Source: Luteimonas cucumeris (lineage in GTDB: Bacteria > Pseudomonadota > Gammaproteobacteria > Xanthomonadales > Xanthomonadaceae). From it: DNA of 64,000 nucleotides. A program made the translations under genes and the position numbers. This document shows, one piece after another, positions 11,271 to 20,269 of the stretch. Positions within the stretch are counted from its first letter, which is position 1, and each line of letters begins with the position of its first letter. The notes under the pieces are model-generated. The model ran no database searches. It saw nothing but the letters and a program-made list of their open reading frames with translations, and was not told the origin of the DNA. Location of the stretch: contig NZ_VLKN01000006.1 in NCBI RefSeq assembly GCF_007830035.1, positions 206,142 through 270,141 on the forward strand. Direction: 5' to 3'.

Positions 11271-11330
11271 CCGTAGCGTGCGCTGTGCGCACGAACTTAA
11301 TGCTGATCGTGCGCACAGCGCACGCTACGG
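11271..11330. repeat. perfect 24-bp inverted repeat (GTAGCGTGCGCTG family)
   Basis: Arms 11271-11294 and 11307-11330 are exact reverse complements (beginning CCGTAGCGTGCGCTG) around a 12-nt centre. A second copy with one degenerate arm is at 36485-36543. It is a dispersed intergenic palindrome, probably a REP/MITE-type element. No protein is encoded. Confidence 0.85.
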
Positions 11331-11482
11331 CATCGGCTAGGGCCGCCGACGCTATTTCCTCTCCCATAGCGCGGGAGAGCGCGACGTAACGAGCGTGCTA
11401 TCGCTCGACTCCCATGCTGTTTGCCTTTCCTCTTCTGCCTCTTTGCTTTGGCAGTTGGCACGAACATCAGCGATCCATGTCA

Positions 11483-12133
11483 CCCCATAAACCCGGAGGG
11501 CGGCGCACATGGATGTGCGCCGTTTTCCGACCGAGCCAGGAGGGCGAGTCGGAAAATCTCCGAGGACCGCAGCGTGCAACGTTAGCCTTGATCGGGGAAG
11601 ACCTTTTTCTTTACTCAGGGCTGCGCCCTTCGCCCTTCGGGCCGGCTGCGCCGTTCGCGCCTGCGGCGCAGTGGTTGCTTTCTTTTGGGTCAGTAAAAGA
11701 AAGTGACCCGTACGCGCAGCGGGCGGAAGCTTTTACGGCAAGCGAAGCAGTGCAAGCTCCGTTGCCCAGGCTTTCCAGCCGTCATCCCCGCGTCCTTCGA
11801 CAGGCTCAGGATGAGCGAGGCGGGAACCCAGCGACTTTGCGCCTGCTTTTGAAAGTCTCGCAGCGCTTGCCGATCTTTCAGGTCGGCTTTTCCGCCTGCT
11901 GCCGCAGTCGGGTCACTTTCTCTTGATGGGGCCAAGAGAAAGTAACCACTGCGCCGCAGGCGCGAACGGCGCAGCCGGCCCGAAGGGCGAAGGGCAAAGC
12001 CCTGAGTAAAGAGAAGGCCCTTCCTCGACAAATCAATCCGGCAAGTGGGTAGTGGCTCGCGATTTTCCGACTCGCCCTCCTGGCTCGTTCGGAAAACGGC
12101 GGCCATCCATGGTCGCCGCCCTTCGGGTCTATG
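11483..12133. repeat. long imperfect inverted repeat, arms about 225 bp
   Basis: The left arm (about 11483-11709) and right arm (about 11909-12133) are diverged reverse complements. Shared blocks include CCTGCGGCGCAGTGGTT and its complement, CTTTACTCAGGGCT and its complement, and CCAGGAGGGCGAGTCGG and its complement. The 200-bp centre carries a dispersed TCCTTCGACAGGCTCAGGAT repeat (about 11795-11815). Open frames here are low-complexity by-products of the repeat. The whole 11227-12411 stretch holds no credible gene. It separates purA from hflC. Confidence 0.8.
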
Positions 12134-12276
12134 GAAGTGCATGAGTTATGGGCGGCCAAATCAAAAGCCGCTCTGTCCTTGGGGGCAATCGATGCACCGG
12201 GCATAGGCCACCCAAACAGCAACTCAGCCCACGGACCACCACACAGGCTGGCCCCCAACCCCCAAAACCCGGATAA

Positions 12277-13704
<1,428 letters not shown>

Positions 13705-13730
13705 GCATCGCGCCGCTCGATCCTGCCAGG

Positions 13731-13817
13731 CGTAGGGCGGAACCTGCGAAGCAGATTCCGCCACGCGCGAATGCTCAATACATACGGCGGAATCGCCTGC
13801 GACGGTTCCGCCCTACG
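13731..13817. repeat. palindromic repeat, CGTAGGGCGGAAC type
   Basis: Starts CGTAGGGCGGAACC and ends GGTTCCGCCCTACG, with an inner pair AGATTCCGCC / GGCGGAAT. It is an imperfect long hairpin just after the purA stop. It resembles the neighbouring GTAGGGCGCAATA family in its outer GTAGGGCG ends but has different arms. Confidence 0.75.
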
Positions 13818-13823
13818 ACTGGC

Positions 13824-13914
13824 ATAGGGCGCAATAACCGAAGGGCATTGCGCCGAATGGCAACCCGAAGGTCGCGACATCCGGCGCATTACGCCTGCGG
13901 CTAATGCGCCCTAC
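13824..13914. repeat. dispersed palindrome, TAGGGCGCAATA family, copy 1
   Basis: About 91 bp, with ATAGGGCGCAATAACCGAAG at one end and CGGCTAATGCGCCCTAC at the other, and inner blocks CATTGCGCCGAATGG and CCGGCGCATTACGCC. Other copies in this window are at 18475-18565, 28287-28380, 36377-36467 and a partial one at 35285-35320. It has the form of a non-autonomous REP/MITE element. Confidence 0.85.
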
Positions 13915-14003
13915 CCGTGGTTTTCGCCGGGCCATCGCGCACCGGGATGGTTTGCTCCGGCTCAGCCTTCTAGCTTTGCCGTGACATGGATCCGCCCATG
14001 CCA

Positions 14004-14235
14004 GCCAAGCGAACGGCCGGCACGCCTTGCGAAGAGCCGCTGACGCCTTTGCGAATCCGTTCCGACCCTTCCGTAAGCCACCGGCGCCCTTCTGGAAGCC
14101 GATTCCCGCCTTCGCGAATCCAGGAATTGCCTTCCCGATAACCCGGATCGCCTTCCCGAAGGCAAAAACCGGTTTCGCGATGGATCGGCTTGCCTTCCGG
14201 AAGGCAAAAATCGCCTTCGCGAAGGGTCGCCGCGG
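14004..14235. repeat. array of 21-bp repeats with palindromic CCTTCNCGAAGG cores
   Basis: Ten cores begin at 14025, 14046, 14067, 14088, 14109, 14130, 14151, 14172, 14193 and 14214, exactly 21 bp apart, with a degenerate eleventh near 14004. Core examples are CCTTCGCGAAGG, CCTTCCGGAAGG and CCTTCCCGAAGG. Between cores the sequence is free to vary. The phase of two helical turns would place every core on the same DNA face. Both strands are open in this stretch, and the minus frame would give FAKA/FRKA heptads, but no start, ribosome-binding site or family supports a protein. Confidence 0.75.
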
Positions 14236-14728
14236 CTTATTCAATACCGCACAGGGTTCCACCGTATGGAAAAACAACAAGCCGCCCGGACGCGGCTCGC
14301 GTGGTGGTGCCGGCGTGCGCGATCAGCCGGTCGCGGCTGCCGCGGTGCAGTGATCGTGCCCGCGGCCGCGATATGTCCAATGCGCTTGCCCCACGAACCA
14401 AGCCCCGCCTTCCCACGCGCGGTGTCCAATTCCAACGGCGGCAACCCGCCAGCCGACTTCCGCCTCACCCGTGGGAAGGGTTGAGCCGCAGGCGATACCC
14501 ATCGCCCGCAAGCAGCGGCAAGGGCGTTGCCGCCTCCCGGGCCGCAATGCACAAGTCGTTCGGCAGGGCGGAACCGCCGAAGGCGTTTCCACCCTGCGGC
14601 ATCCAGAGCACGTCGGCGCATTGTGCCTGCGAACAAAGTGCTCTACGACGCTGCGACAAGACAGCTTGACGAGGGTCGCGCCATCGCCCGAATATCGATT
14701 GCTCGCCCTTTCTATGGGGCCTATCAGC
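14236..14728. other. intergenic stretch without recognised gene
   Basis: Short open frames exist on both strands, but none has a ribosome-binding site, conserved motif or plausible composition. The stretch 14465-14650 has imperfect repeat-like blocks (GTGGGAAGGGTTGAGCCGC, GGGCGGAACCGCCGAAGG) resembling degraded palindromic elements. If the flanking GTTAGGC is an integron site, this stretch is where an attI or recipient sequence would be sought. No integrase is seen. Confidence 0.5.
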
Positions 14729-14746
14729 GTTAGGCGGCAGGAAATT

Positions 14747-16147
14747 ATGCAAGTACGTGAAGTTTCCAAAGAAGACGCACTGGGCCTTTCATCTCAGCCA
14801 GAAGGTCACTTCTATGATCGCAAGGCATCCCAGATCAAAGGAGCCAAGCTTCAGAAGATCGTGTGTGCATTCGCTAACGCAGATGGAGGCGATGTCTATA
14901 TAGGGATCGCAGACGACAAAGATGAAGCAGTCTCAGAAAAGCGTTGGGCTGGGGCTCCCACAATGGAAGAGTACAACCAGCTCGTCCAGTCGACGCTGGA
15001 GATAGTGCCATCACCACCCATCACTATGGAGTTTCTCAAGTCTTCGCTTTCTGAGAACTACATACTTCATATTCAAGTTGAGAAAAGCCAGTCTGTACAT
15101 CAAACGTCCGACGGCACTGTGTATGAGCGAAAGGGGGCGCAGTCATTACCAATCAAGGAAGCAGATCGAATCACCGCTTTGGGGTTCGCGAAAGGAGCTT
15201 CCTCTTATGAGGACATGCAAATCGCCTCTGCGGACGCAGAGGACGTAGTCGATTCTGAGGAGATCAGGATATTTCTTAACGACTACTCTCCCAAGACTGA
15301 TCCTCTTGACCTGTCGCTCAATAAAGGTCTGATCGACAGACGTACATTCAAACCAAAAGCTTGCGGTCTCTTACTATTTTCAAATGATCCAAGCGGCGTG
15401 GTTCCAAAGAAATGTTCTGTGAAGATCGTTCGCTATGAGACAAAAGAAGATGATCCCGAAAGAGATCATCTGGCGTTCGCGGAAACTGTCGAAGGGCCAC
15501 TCTTCCCTCTCATCAAGAAGTCCGTTGAACGGGTCACGGAAATCATGTCATCGATTAGTGTCTGGACCACTGAGGGCGCCAAGTCAATGGAGTATCCCCC
15601 TGAGACGCTCTGGGAGATCATGGTGAATGCGGTTATACATCGAGATTACTCAGTCTCCGATGATGTGCAGATTCTCATCTTTGACAACCGCATTGAGGTG
15701 CTCAGCCCTGGTCGCTTGCCCGGCTTCGTGAGTAGGGAGAACATACTTGACGTCCGCTATGCGAGAAATCCAAAGATCGTGGGGATGCTTTCTAAGTACA
15801 AAGACGCTCCTAACAAAGACATTGGCGAGGGCTTGAACACGGCTTTCCAGAAGATGAAAGAGTGGAAAATGAGAAACCCTGAGATTCTTGAAGAAGAAAA
15901 CTACGTTCGCGTAGTAATTCCTCATGCATCTCTCGCCACTCCGCAAGAGGCAATCATGGAGTTCTTGTCAAAGAACGACACCATCACGAACAGGCAAGCT
16001 CGCGATATCACCGGTATCAAGAGCGAGAATGCTGTGAAGTCGGAATTCTACAGGCTTCGCGACGCTGGGAAGATTGAGATGATCCCGGAACTCAAAGGAA
16101 ACAAGGCAGCTTGGCGTCTGACGGGAAATAACTTGGACTTCGTCTAA
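14747..16147 (+). CDS. AlbA_2 / HATPase_c_4 domain protein (Schlafen-like, RecG-C type regulator)
   Basis: 466 residues from ATG 14747, the first start inside the cassette boundary; a longer open frame upstream would cross the recombination site. An N-terminal AlbA_2 domain (EGHFYDRKASQIKGAKLQK, then AFANADGGDVYIGIADD) is followed by an ATP-binding region with EIMVNAVIHRDYS and VLSPGRLPG, and a C-terminal winged-helix part (ITNRQARDITGIKSENAVKS). The architecture is shared by putative transcriptional regulators and by proteins found near anti-phage systems; the actual role is unknown. Base composition is clearly more AT-rich than the backbone, and the TAA stop lies within the attC R'' box, both signs of transfer. 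Confidence 0.85.
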   Translation: MQVREVSKEDALGLSSQPEGHFYDRKASQIKGAKLQKIVCAFANADGGDVYIGIADDKDEAVSEKRWAGAPTMEEYNQLVQSTLEIVPSPPITMEFLKSSLSENYILHIQVEKSQSVHQTSDGTVYERKGAQSLPIKEADRITALGFAKGASSYEDMQIASADAEDVVDSEEIRIFLNDYSPKTDPLDLSLNKGLIDRRTFKPKACGLLLFSNDPSGVVPKKCSVKIVRYETKEDDPERDHLAFAETVEGPLFPLIKKSVERVTEIMSSISVWTTEGAKSMEYPPETLWEIMVNAVIHRDYSVSDDVQILIFDNRIEVLSPGRLPGFVSRENILDVRYARNPKIVGMLSKYKDAPNKDIGEGLNTAFQKMKEWKMRNPEILEEENYVRVVIPHASLATPQEAIMEFLSKNDTITNRQARDITGIKSENAVKSEFYRLRDAGKIEMIPELKGNKAAWRLTGNNLDFV

Positions 16148-16221
16148 CAAGTCATTCAAGCCGAATCGCCTCATGATTGCATCGGAACCAAGCACCACTA
16201 GGCGGGTAGGCTTAACTCAGG
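16142..16221 (+). repeat. attC-like site of the solitary cassette
   Basis: R'' GTCTAAC (16142-16148) is followed by AAGTCATT and L'' CAAGCCGAATCGCC (16157-16170). The partner L' GGCGGGTAGGCTTAACTCAG is at 16201-16220 and can pair with L''. The left half matches the main-array attC (CTAACAATTCATTCAAGCCG) at nearly every base. The expected R' GTTRRRY after L' is absent; the sequence continues GAATCAAGCC. Confidence 0.65.
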
Positions 16222-16253
16222 AATCAAGCCGCACACACAGATCGAGGCTATCC

Positions 16254-17117
16254 ATGAGTACTCCCAAAGCCATGGCCCTTGCGCTGCTTCTCATGTTCAG
16301 CAGCAGCGTTGGAGCGCAGCAACCCGCGCCGGCCATCGAAGCATTCACGAGTCATGGCGCGAAAATTGGCGTCAGGGTGTTCCATCCTTCGCTCGACAGC
16401 GACAAGCCACGAAGCGCCCTGGTCCTGTTTCATGGCGGCGGCTGGAATGAAGGCGAAGCAGGCTGGATGGACGCGATCGCCACGCAGTACGCCGATCTCG
16501 GAATGGTCGCCATATCGGTCGACTATCGTTTGTCGCGTGACGGCATCACGCCATTCGATGCGGTTGCCGACGCGAGAAACGCCATCCGCTGGGTTCGTCG
16601 GGAAGCGGCGAGGCTCGGTATCGATCCGAACAAGGTTGCGGCCTTGGGCACCTCGGCAGGCGCACACCTTGCCGCTTCGGCTGCCATATTCGACGAACCA
16701 TGGGGCAGCGATATTTCCTCCGTACCGAACGCACTGGTGCTTCGCTCGCCCGCTGTTTCCGTGGCGACCTCGACATGGTTCCAGAAGCTGTCCGGGGGAG
16801 TGTCCCAAGCCGCGGCGCTATCGCCCGTCCTGCATGTCCGCGCAGGCTTGCCGCCGATGATCCTGCTGCAGGGAGAGGAAGACAACGTGACTCCGGCTTC
16901 AGGCGCCAGGCAGTTCTGCCAGCGCATGCAGGCGCGCGGCAATACCTGCGAACTGAAGGTATATCCGGGAGTGGGCCATCTTTTCACGCGCAACCTGGCG
17001 AGCCAGGAGTTTCCGAATTACGACGCCATCGACAAGGGCGTCAGCAAGGATGCGAGCGATGCGGGCATCGCATTTCTGAGAGAGCGTGGTTTCATTGTCG
17101 ATGCGGATGCGCCCTGA
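16254..17117 (+). CDS. secreted alpha/beta hydrolase (HSL/BD-FAE-type esterase)
   Basis: 287 residues. The signal peptide (MALALLLMFSSSVGA-QQ) defines ATG 16254 over an upstream ATG at 16173 that lies in the attC-like sequence. It has oxyanion motif HGGGW, nucleophile motif GTSAG (GxSxG), a later Asp in EEDNVTP and His in GVGHLF, completing the Ser-Asp-His triad of alpha/beta hydrolase fold-3 esterases. It probably cleaves small esters or acylated substrates in the periplasm. A degenerate attC-like stretch follows its stop directly, so this may be a second old cassette behind the AlbA gene. Confidence 0.88.
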   Translation: MSTPKAMALALLLMFSSSVGAQQPAPAIEAFTSHGAKIGVRVFHPSLDSDKPRSALVLFHGGGWNEGEAGWMDAIATQYADLGMVAISVDYRLSRDGITPFDAVADARNAIRWVRREAARLGIDPNKVAALGTSAGAHLAASAAIFDEPWGSDISSVPNALVLRSPAVSVATSTWFQKLSGGVSQAAALSPVLHVRAGLPPMILLQGEEDNVTPASGARQFCQRMQARGNTCELKVYPGVGHLFTRNLASQEFPNYDAIDKGVSKDASDAGIAFLRERGFIVDADAP

Positions 17118-17156
17118 TCATTAATTCAAACCGAGCTGCTTCGGGGCGTCGGGTGC
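17112..17156 (+). other. degenerate attC-like sequence after the hydrolase gene
   Basis: CCCTGATCATTAATTCAAAC followed by CGAGCTGCTTCGGGGCGTCGG aligns with the array attC order R''-ATTCATTCAAGCCG-GCTTCGCGGC-TCGG, with several substitutions. It overlaps the TGA stop of the hydrolase gene just as true attC sites overlap cassette stops. No L'-R' end is recognisable. This is a weak call. Confidence 0.35.
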
Positions 17157-17168
17157 GGAGGACGACGG

Positions 17169-17678
17169 ATGAACGAGTTGGCTGATTTCCTGACGGCCCG
17201 TGGCTACCTGCGAGTGCCACTCACCCGCAGCGGAGTAGGGCACTTCCATACGGCCGGCACACTCAACGGACGCCCGGTCGAGGTGCTGGTGGACACGGGA
17301 GCCGCCTGCACGGTCGTCGCGATGTCGGTAGTCGAGGCGCTCGGCCTGCCGTCGGAATGGCTGGATGGCGAGGCAGGCGGCGCGGGTGGGGCGCTCGACC
17401 AGTACCGCGTCGACGGTGCGGAGCTGCGGCTTGGTTCGTTCATCCCGCAACTGGCCGGCCCGGTCGGATTGGACTTCGAACAGGTGAACGCGCCGCTGCG
17501 TGCGCAGGGATCGACCGAGGTGGACGTGATTCTAGGTGTGGACGTGTTCGATGCGCACGCGGCCGTGATCGACTACGTCAGTCAGTCGCTGTTTCTGAGA
17601 GAGGTGGCATCTAAGCTTGACGCTGCGGCGACTGACACGCATTCAAATTCGACTAACCGGTCGACGACTGGCCAGTGA
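17169..17678 (+). CDS. retropepsin-like aspartic protease domain protein
   Basis: 169 residues. GRPVEVLVDTGAACTVVA (about 35-52) carries the catalytic D-T-G-A motif of single-domain retroviral-type aspartic proteases, and VDVILGVDVFDAHAAVIDY matches the family's ILGxDxL segment. Such proteins act as dimers. No signal peptide is evident. ATG 17169 has GGAGGAC-type sequence upstream. The last 26 bp overlap the convergent GST gene. Substrate unknown. Confidence 0.8.
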   Translation: MNELADFLTARGYLRVPLTRSGVGHFHTAGTLNGRPVEVLVDTGAACTVVAMSVVEALGLPSEWLDGEAGGAGGALDQYRVDGAELRLGSFIPQLAGPVGLDFEQVNAPLRAQGSTEVDVILGVDVFDAHAAVIDYVSQSLFLREVASKLDAAATDTHSNSTNRSTTGQ

Positions 17679-18309
17679 AAACCGCCAGTTGCGCGTCGAA
17701 AGCACGCTTGTATGCAGGTCGCGCTTCGCCGCGGGCCACGTAGGCGGCGAGGTTCGGATATTCGTCCAGCATGTCCGACGATGCTTTCAGTCTGAGCAGC
17801 ACCGACACCATCATCAGGTCGCCTGCGCTGAACGCGCCTTCGAGCCAGGCGGCGTCGCCGAGGCGATTGGACAGCTGATGCAGCCGATCACGGATGCGGT
17901 CCTCGACCGCAGGCATGCGTTGCTCGGTCCAGGGCTTGTCGCGCTCGAGCAGCTTCGCGTTCTGGCGTTCCAGGATCGGCGGCTCCACGGTGTTGAGCGC
18001 GGCGAACATCCATGCGATCGCGCGCATGCGGGCATGGGCATCGTCGGGCAGTAGTCCGACATGGTGTTCGGCGAGGTGGAGCACGATCGCGCCGCTTTCG
18101 AACAGGCGCAGATCGCCTTCTTCGTAGGTCGGGATCTGGCCAAAAGGATGCAGCGCCATGTGCGCGGCTTGCCTCATCGCCTTGAACGAGACAAGGCGCA
18201 CCTCGTAAGGCTGACCCACTTCCTCCAGCGCCCAGCGGATGCGTGTGTCGCGCGCCAGCCCCCGGCCGCGGTCGGGTGAGCTTTCAAAAGCGGTGATGGT
18301 GGGATTCAT
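17653..18309 (-). CDS. glutathione S-transferase family protein
   Basis: 218 residues from ATG 18309, chosen because GGAG lies seven bases upstream; an ATG at 18327 is also in frame. The thioredoxin-like N-terminal domain contains IRWALEEVGQPYEV, FGQIPTYEEGDLRLFESGAI (cis-Pro and ES glutathione contact motif). The all-helical C-terminal domain follows (AFSAGDLMMVSVLLRL). It probably conjugates glutathione to, or reduces, small electrophiles; the substrate cannot be inferred. It converges with and slightly overlaps the retropepsin gene. Confidence 0.9.
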   Translation of the reverse strand: MNPTITAFESSPDRGRGLARDTRIRWALEEVGQPYEVRLVSFKAMRQAAHMALHPFGQIPTYEEGDLRLFESGAIVLHLAEHHVGLLPDDAHARMRAIAWMFAALNTVEPPILERQNAKLLERDKPWTEQRMPAVEDRIRDRLHQLSNRLGDAAWLEGAFSAGDLMMVSVLLRLKASSDMLDEYPNLAAYVARGEARPAYKRAFDAQLAVFTGQSSTG

Positions 18310-18474
18310 GGCAAGACTCCAGGTCATTTCATGACGCGATCGCGCGTGACTTTGGTAGGGCCGATTGCCCTGCCTTCATGTCAGCGACGAATGACTGCAC
18401 CGGAATTCGACAAGCAAGACCAAGGCAATGCTCCAGCCGCATCGCAATCATTAAAGCCGAACCTGCAGCCAGGC

Positions 18475-18565
18475 GTAGGGCGCAATAGCCGAAGGGCATT
18501 GCGCCGAATGGCCGCCCGAAGGTCGCCGCATCCGGCGCATTACGCCGATGGCTAATGCGTCCTAC
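18475..18565. repeat. dispersed palindrome, GTAGGGCGCAATA family, copy 2
   Basis: GTAGGGCGCAATAGCCGAAG at one end and GGCTAATGCGTCCTAC at the other, same inner blocks as the copy at 13824. It lies in the 300-bp gap between the GST start and the GFA gene. The rest of that gap shows no gene. A stretch at 18444-18466 (GCAATCATTAAAGCCGAACC) faintly resembles an attC half site. Confidence 0.85.
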
Positions 18566-18612
18566 GAGACTGGAACCGGCGCCAGCGGGTCATGCCATAC
18601 AATGAGTCCGCG

Positions 18613-19005
18613 TTACTCCTCGAAGCGACTCGTTCCGTCGCGATCGCGTTCGAACCGTTTCGCGAGTGGAAACGGTGGCAGCCAGGATTCGCGGCGGATG
18701 GTCCAGAGTTCGTAGGTAGGCCTGAACTGGTCGGGGGCATCCAGGCAGCCCAGGCTCAGTTCGATTTCGTCCGCGGTGCGCGCGAAAACAGGCGAGCCGC
18801 AGCGGGGGCAGAAACAGCGCCCGTTGTAGTCGCGTGCTTCTCCATCGATCGTCACTGCATCCTGGGGGAATATCGCGGAGGCGTGGAAAAGGGCGCCATG
18901 GTGCTTGCGGCAATCCAGGCAGTGGCAAAGGCCGACCCGGTAGGGGCGTCCCGACGCCACGAACCGGACCTTGCCGCACTGGCAACCGCCGGTGAACCGA
19001 TCCAT
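18613..19005 (-). CDS. GFA (glutathione-dependent formaldehyde-activating)/CENP-V family protein
   Basis: 130 residues with the zinc-binding cysteine set of the GFA fold: GGCQCGKVRF near the N-terminus, LCHCLDCRK, and FCPRCGSPVFA. The family binds two zinc ions. The founding member helps glutathione react with formaldehyde, but most members have no proven activity. Length is typical. It is a single gene next to a GST, with no shared operon. Confidence 0.92.
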   Translation of the reverse strand: MDRFTGGCQCGKVRFVASGRPYRVGLCHCLDCRKHHGALFHASAIFPQDAVTIDGEARDYNGRCFCPRCGSPVFARTADEIELSLGCLDAPDQFRPTYELWTIRRESWLPPFPLAKRFERDRDGTSRFEE

Positions 19006-19116
19006 GCTGCGTCTCCTCGAGAACCAGGTGGGCGCAATGTGTACAACGATGGCACTGTTGTTTCAATTGCCCGCCATGGCGGCATCCTTCGCCAGTCAAC
19101 GCTGATCAAGTCCCGG

Positions 19117-19168
19117 ATCGTCATCCGGCGTCCTTCGACAAGCTCAGGATGAGCGAGCCGGGATCCAG
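19117..19168. repeat. dispersed TCCTTCGACAxGCTCAGGAT repeat
   Basis: GTCATCCGGCGTCCTTCGAC followed by AAGCTCAGGATGAGCGAGCC. Related copies are inside the long inverted repeat at about 11783-11830 and, as short tandem units, at 54353-54404. It lies between the GFA gene and the next secreted-protein gene. Confidence 0.65.
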
Positions 19169-19239
19169 CTTTCAGCCTGCAGCAGGCATAAGATCACGCC
19201 TGGTATGCCATCCATCCATCCATCCCGTAAGGAGACAGC

Positions 19240-19731
19240 ATGAAGTCAGTATTCGTTGCACTGTTGGCAGTGGCGACGCTGCAGGCCACATCTGCATCCG
19301 CTGGGCCGGCAGGGCAGTCGCCTTTGGCCGGTCGTTGGGCGCTGGAGGTAGGCAGCTTGCCGATGCCGCCCGAAGCGCGGCCGAAGAGCGTCGACCTCGA
19401 TTTCCGCGACGTCGCAGGCGGCAAGTGGACGACCCGCGTCGAGATCGTCGACCAGAAAGACAACAGGATGCACTCGGAATCCACGCTGTCCCTCGACGGC
19501 ACGCCGGGTCGCGCTTCCGGCACCTACTGGGTGGATGTCATCGCCGCGAAGATGCCTGCCCCGAACGTGCTGGTGATGCAGTTCGTCTACGAGGGCATTC
19601 CCAGGTCCACGCGGGTCTACTCCGTCAGTGCCGATGGCAAGGTGCTGACCGAGACCGAGGCCTATTTCAAGGAAGACGGGACGCCGATGATGCGCACCGC
19701 CTTGTTCAAGCGCGTGCCTGGCGAGTCCTGA
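19240..19731 (+). CDS. secreted protein of unknown function
   Basis: 163 residues with a signal peptide (MKSVFVALLAVATLQATSASA). The mature part begins with SPLAGRWALEVGSLP and consists of alternating beta-type stretches ending in MRTALFKRV, compatible with a small lipocalin- or DUF-type beta barrel. No family is recognised with confidence. AAGGAG lies upstream of ATG 19240. No operon partner is obvious. Confidence 0.75.
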   Translation: MKSVFVALLAVATLQATSASAGPAGQSPLAGRWALEVGSLPMPPEARPKSVDLDFRDVAGGKWTTRVEIVDQKDNRMHSESTLSLDGTPGRASGTYWVDVIAAKMPAPNVLVMQFVYEGIPRSTRVYSVSADGKVLTETEAYFKEDGTPMMRTALFKRVPGES

Positions 19732-19822
19732 AGGACCAGGTTCAAGCTTTCGTTGTTTCTCTGGAGCGGGCATCGCTTCGCGACCCGGCATGATGCGCGC
19801 GTCAGAAAATCCCGGGGGTCAC

Positions 19823-20194
19823 ATGACAATTCAGACAAGCTCACTCGTCGCCTTCGCCCACGTCGCCGATGTGCAACGCAGCATCGATTTCTATGCTGAT
19901 CTGGGCTTCAAGGTGTCCAATCGTGTTGTTCCTGAAGGCCACTCGGCCCCGATCTGGGCATGGCTGGAGAGCGAGAAGGCGAACCTGATGGTCGGGCTGG
20001 CGTCGGGGCCGATCGATGCGTCACAGCAGGCCATCCTCTTCTACCTGTACTACGACGATATCAAGCATACGCACGCGGCCCTGGCGGAACTCGGCCATGC
20101 CACGGGCGCGATCTACTATCCGTTCTACATGCCCGGTGGCGAGTTCAGGCTGGAAGATCCGGACGGCTATGTGCTGATGCTGGCGCAGGTCTGA
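19823..20194 (+). CDS. VOC (glyoxalase/bleomycin-resistance fold) family protein
   Basis: 123 residues from ATG 19823, which is preceded by GGGGGT; an ATG at 19790 is less likely. Paired beta-alpha-beta-beta-beta modules: FAHVADVQRSIDFYADLGFKV and, later, FRLEDPDGYVLMLAQV, which ends in the usual Glu/Asp-rich metal-side strand. VOC proteins include glyoxalases, dioxygenases and antibiotic-binding proteins; nothing here shows which. Confidence 0.88.
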   Translation: MTIQTSSLVAFAHVADVQRSIDFYADLGFKVSNRVVPEGHSAPIWAWLESEKANLMVGLASGPIDASQQAILFYLYYDDIKHTHAALAELGHATGAIYYPFYMPGGEFRLEDPDGYVLMLAQV

Positions 20195-20217
20195 GGAAAC
20201 GCTGAAAAGTATTCGAC

Positions 20218-20245
20218 CGTCACCCCGGCGCAAGCCGGGATGACG
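20218..20245. repeat. inverted repeat of GTCATCCC family, copy 2
   Basis: Arms CGTCACCCCGGC and GCCGGGATGACG (one mismatch) around CGCAA-type loop sequence, between two convergent genes. It is related to the 6144-6171 palindrome and may also act as a transcript end. Confidence 0.7.
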
Positions 20246-20269
20246 ACTTTGGCAATGGAGGTCCCCCCC

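Larger units (their letters stand above)
14729..16221 (+). mobile_element. solitary integron-type gene cassette outside the main array
   Basis: The left boundary is GCGTTAGGC (14727-14735), identical to the R' box of the attC sites at 57-64 kb. The right end is an attC-like structure at 16142-16221. Between them is a single gene with visibly lower GC than its neighbours, starting 12 bp inside the boundary and stopping inside the R'' box, which is the compact layout of a cassette. The outer R' box on the right is missing, as expected when a cassette recombines into a non-attC secondary site. No integrase lies nearby. Confidence 0.65.

Noticed and set aside
11414..11926. 170-residue plus-strand frame in the hflC-purA spacer
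   Set aside because: It lies across the long inverted repeat and its sequence is a translation of the repeat arms. No domain or ribosome-binding site.
13813..14280. 155-residue minus-strand frame with FAKA/FRKA heptads
   Set aside because: The heptads follow from the 21-bp DNA repeat. There is no ribosome-binding site, the frame runs on into a dispersed palindrome, and the opposite strand is equally open.
14471..16147. Longer 558-residue version of the AlbA gene
   Set aside because: The first 92 codons would lie upstream of the GTTAGGC boundary in repeat-like, GC-rich sequence. The AlbA_2 domain begins just after ATG 14747.
17653..17678. Overlap of retropepsin and GST genes as a fusion or error
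   Set aside because: The genes converge with a 26-bp overlap of their 3' ends, an ordinary arrangement. Both proteins keep complete domains.
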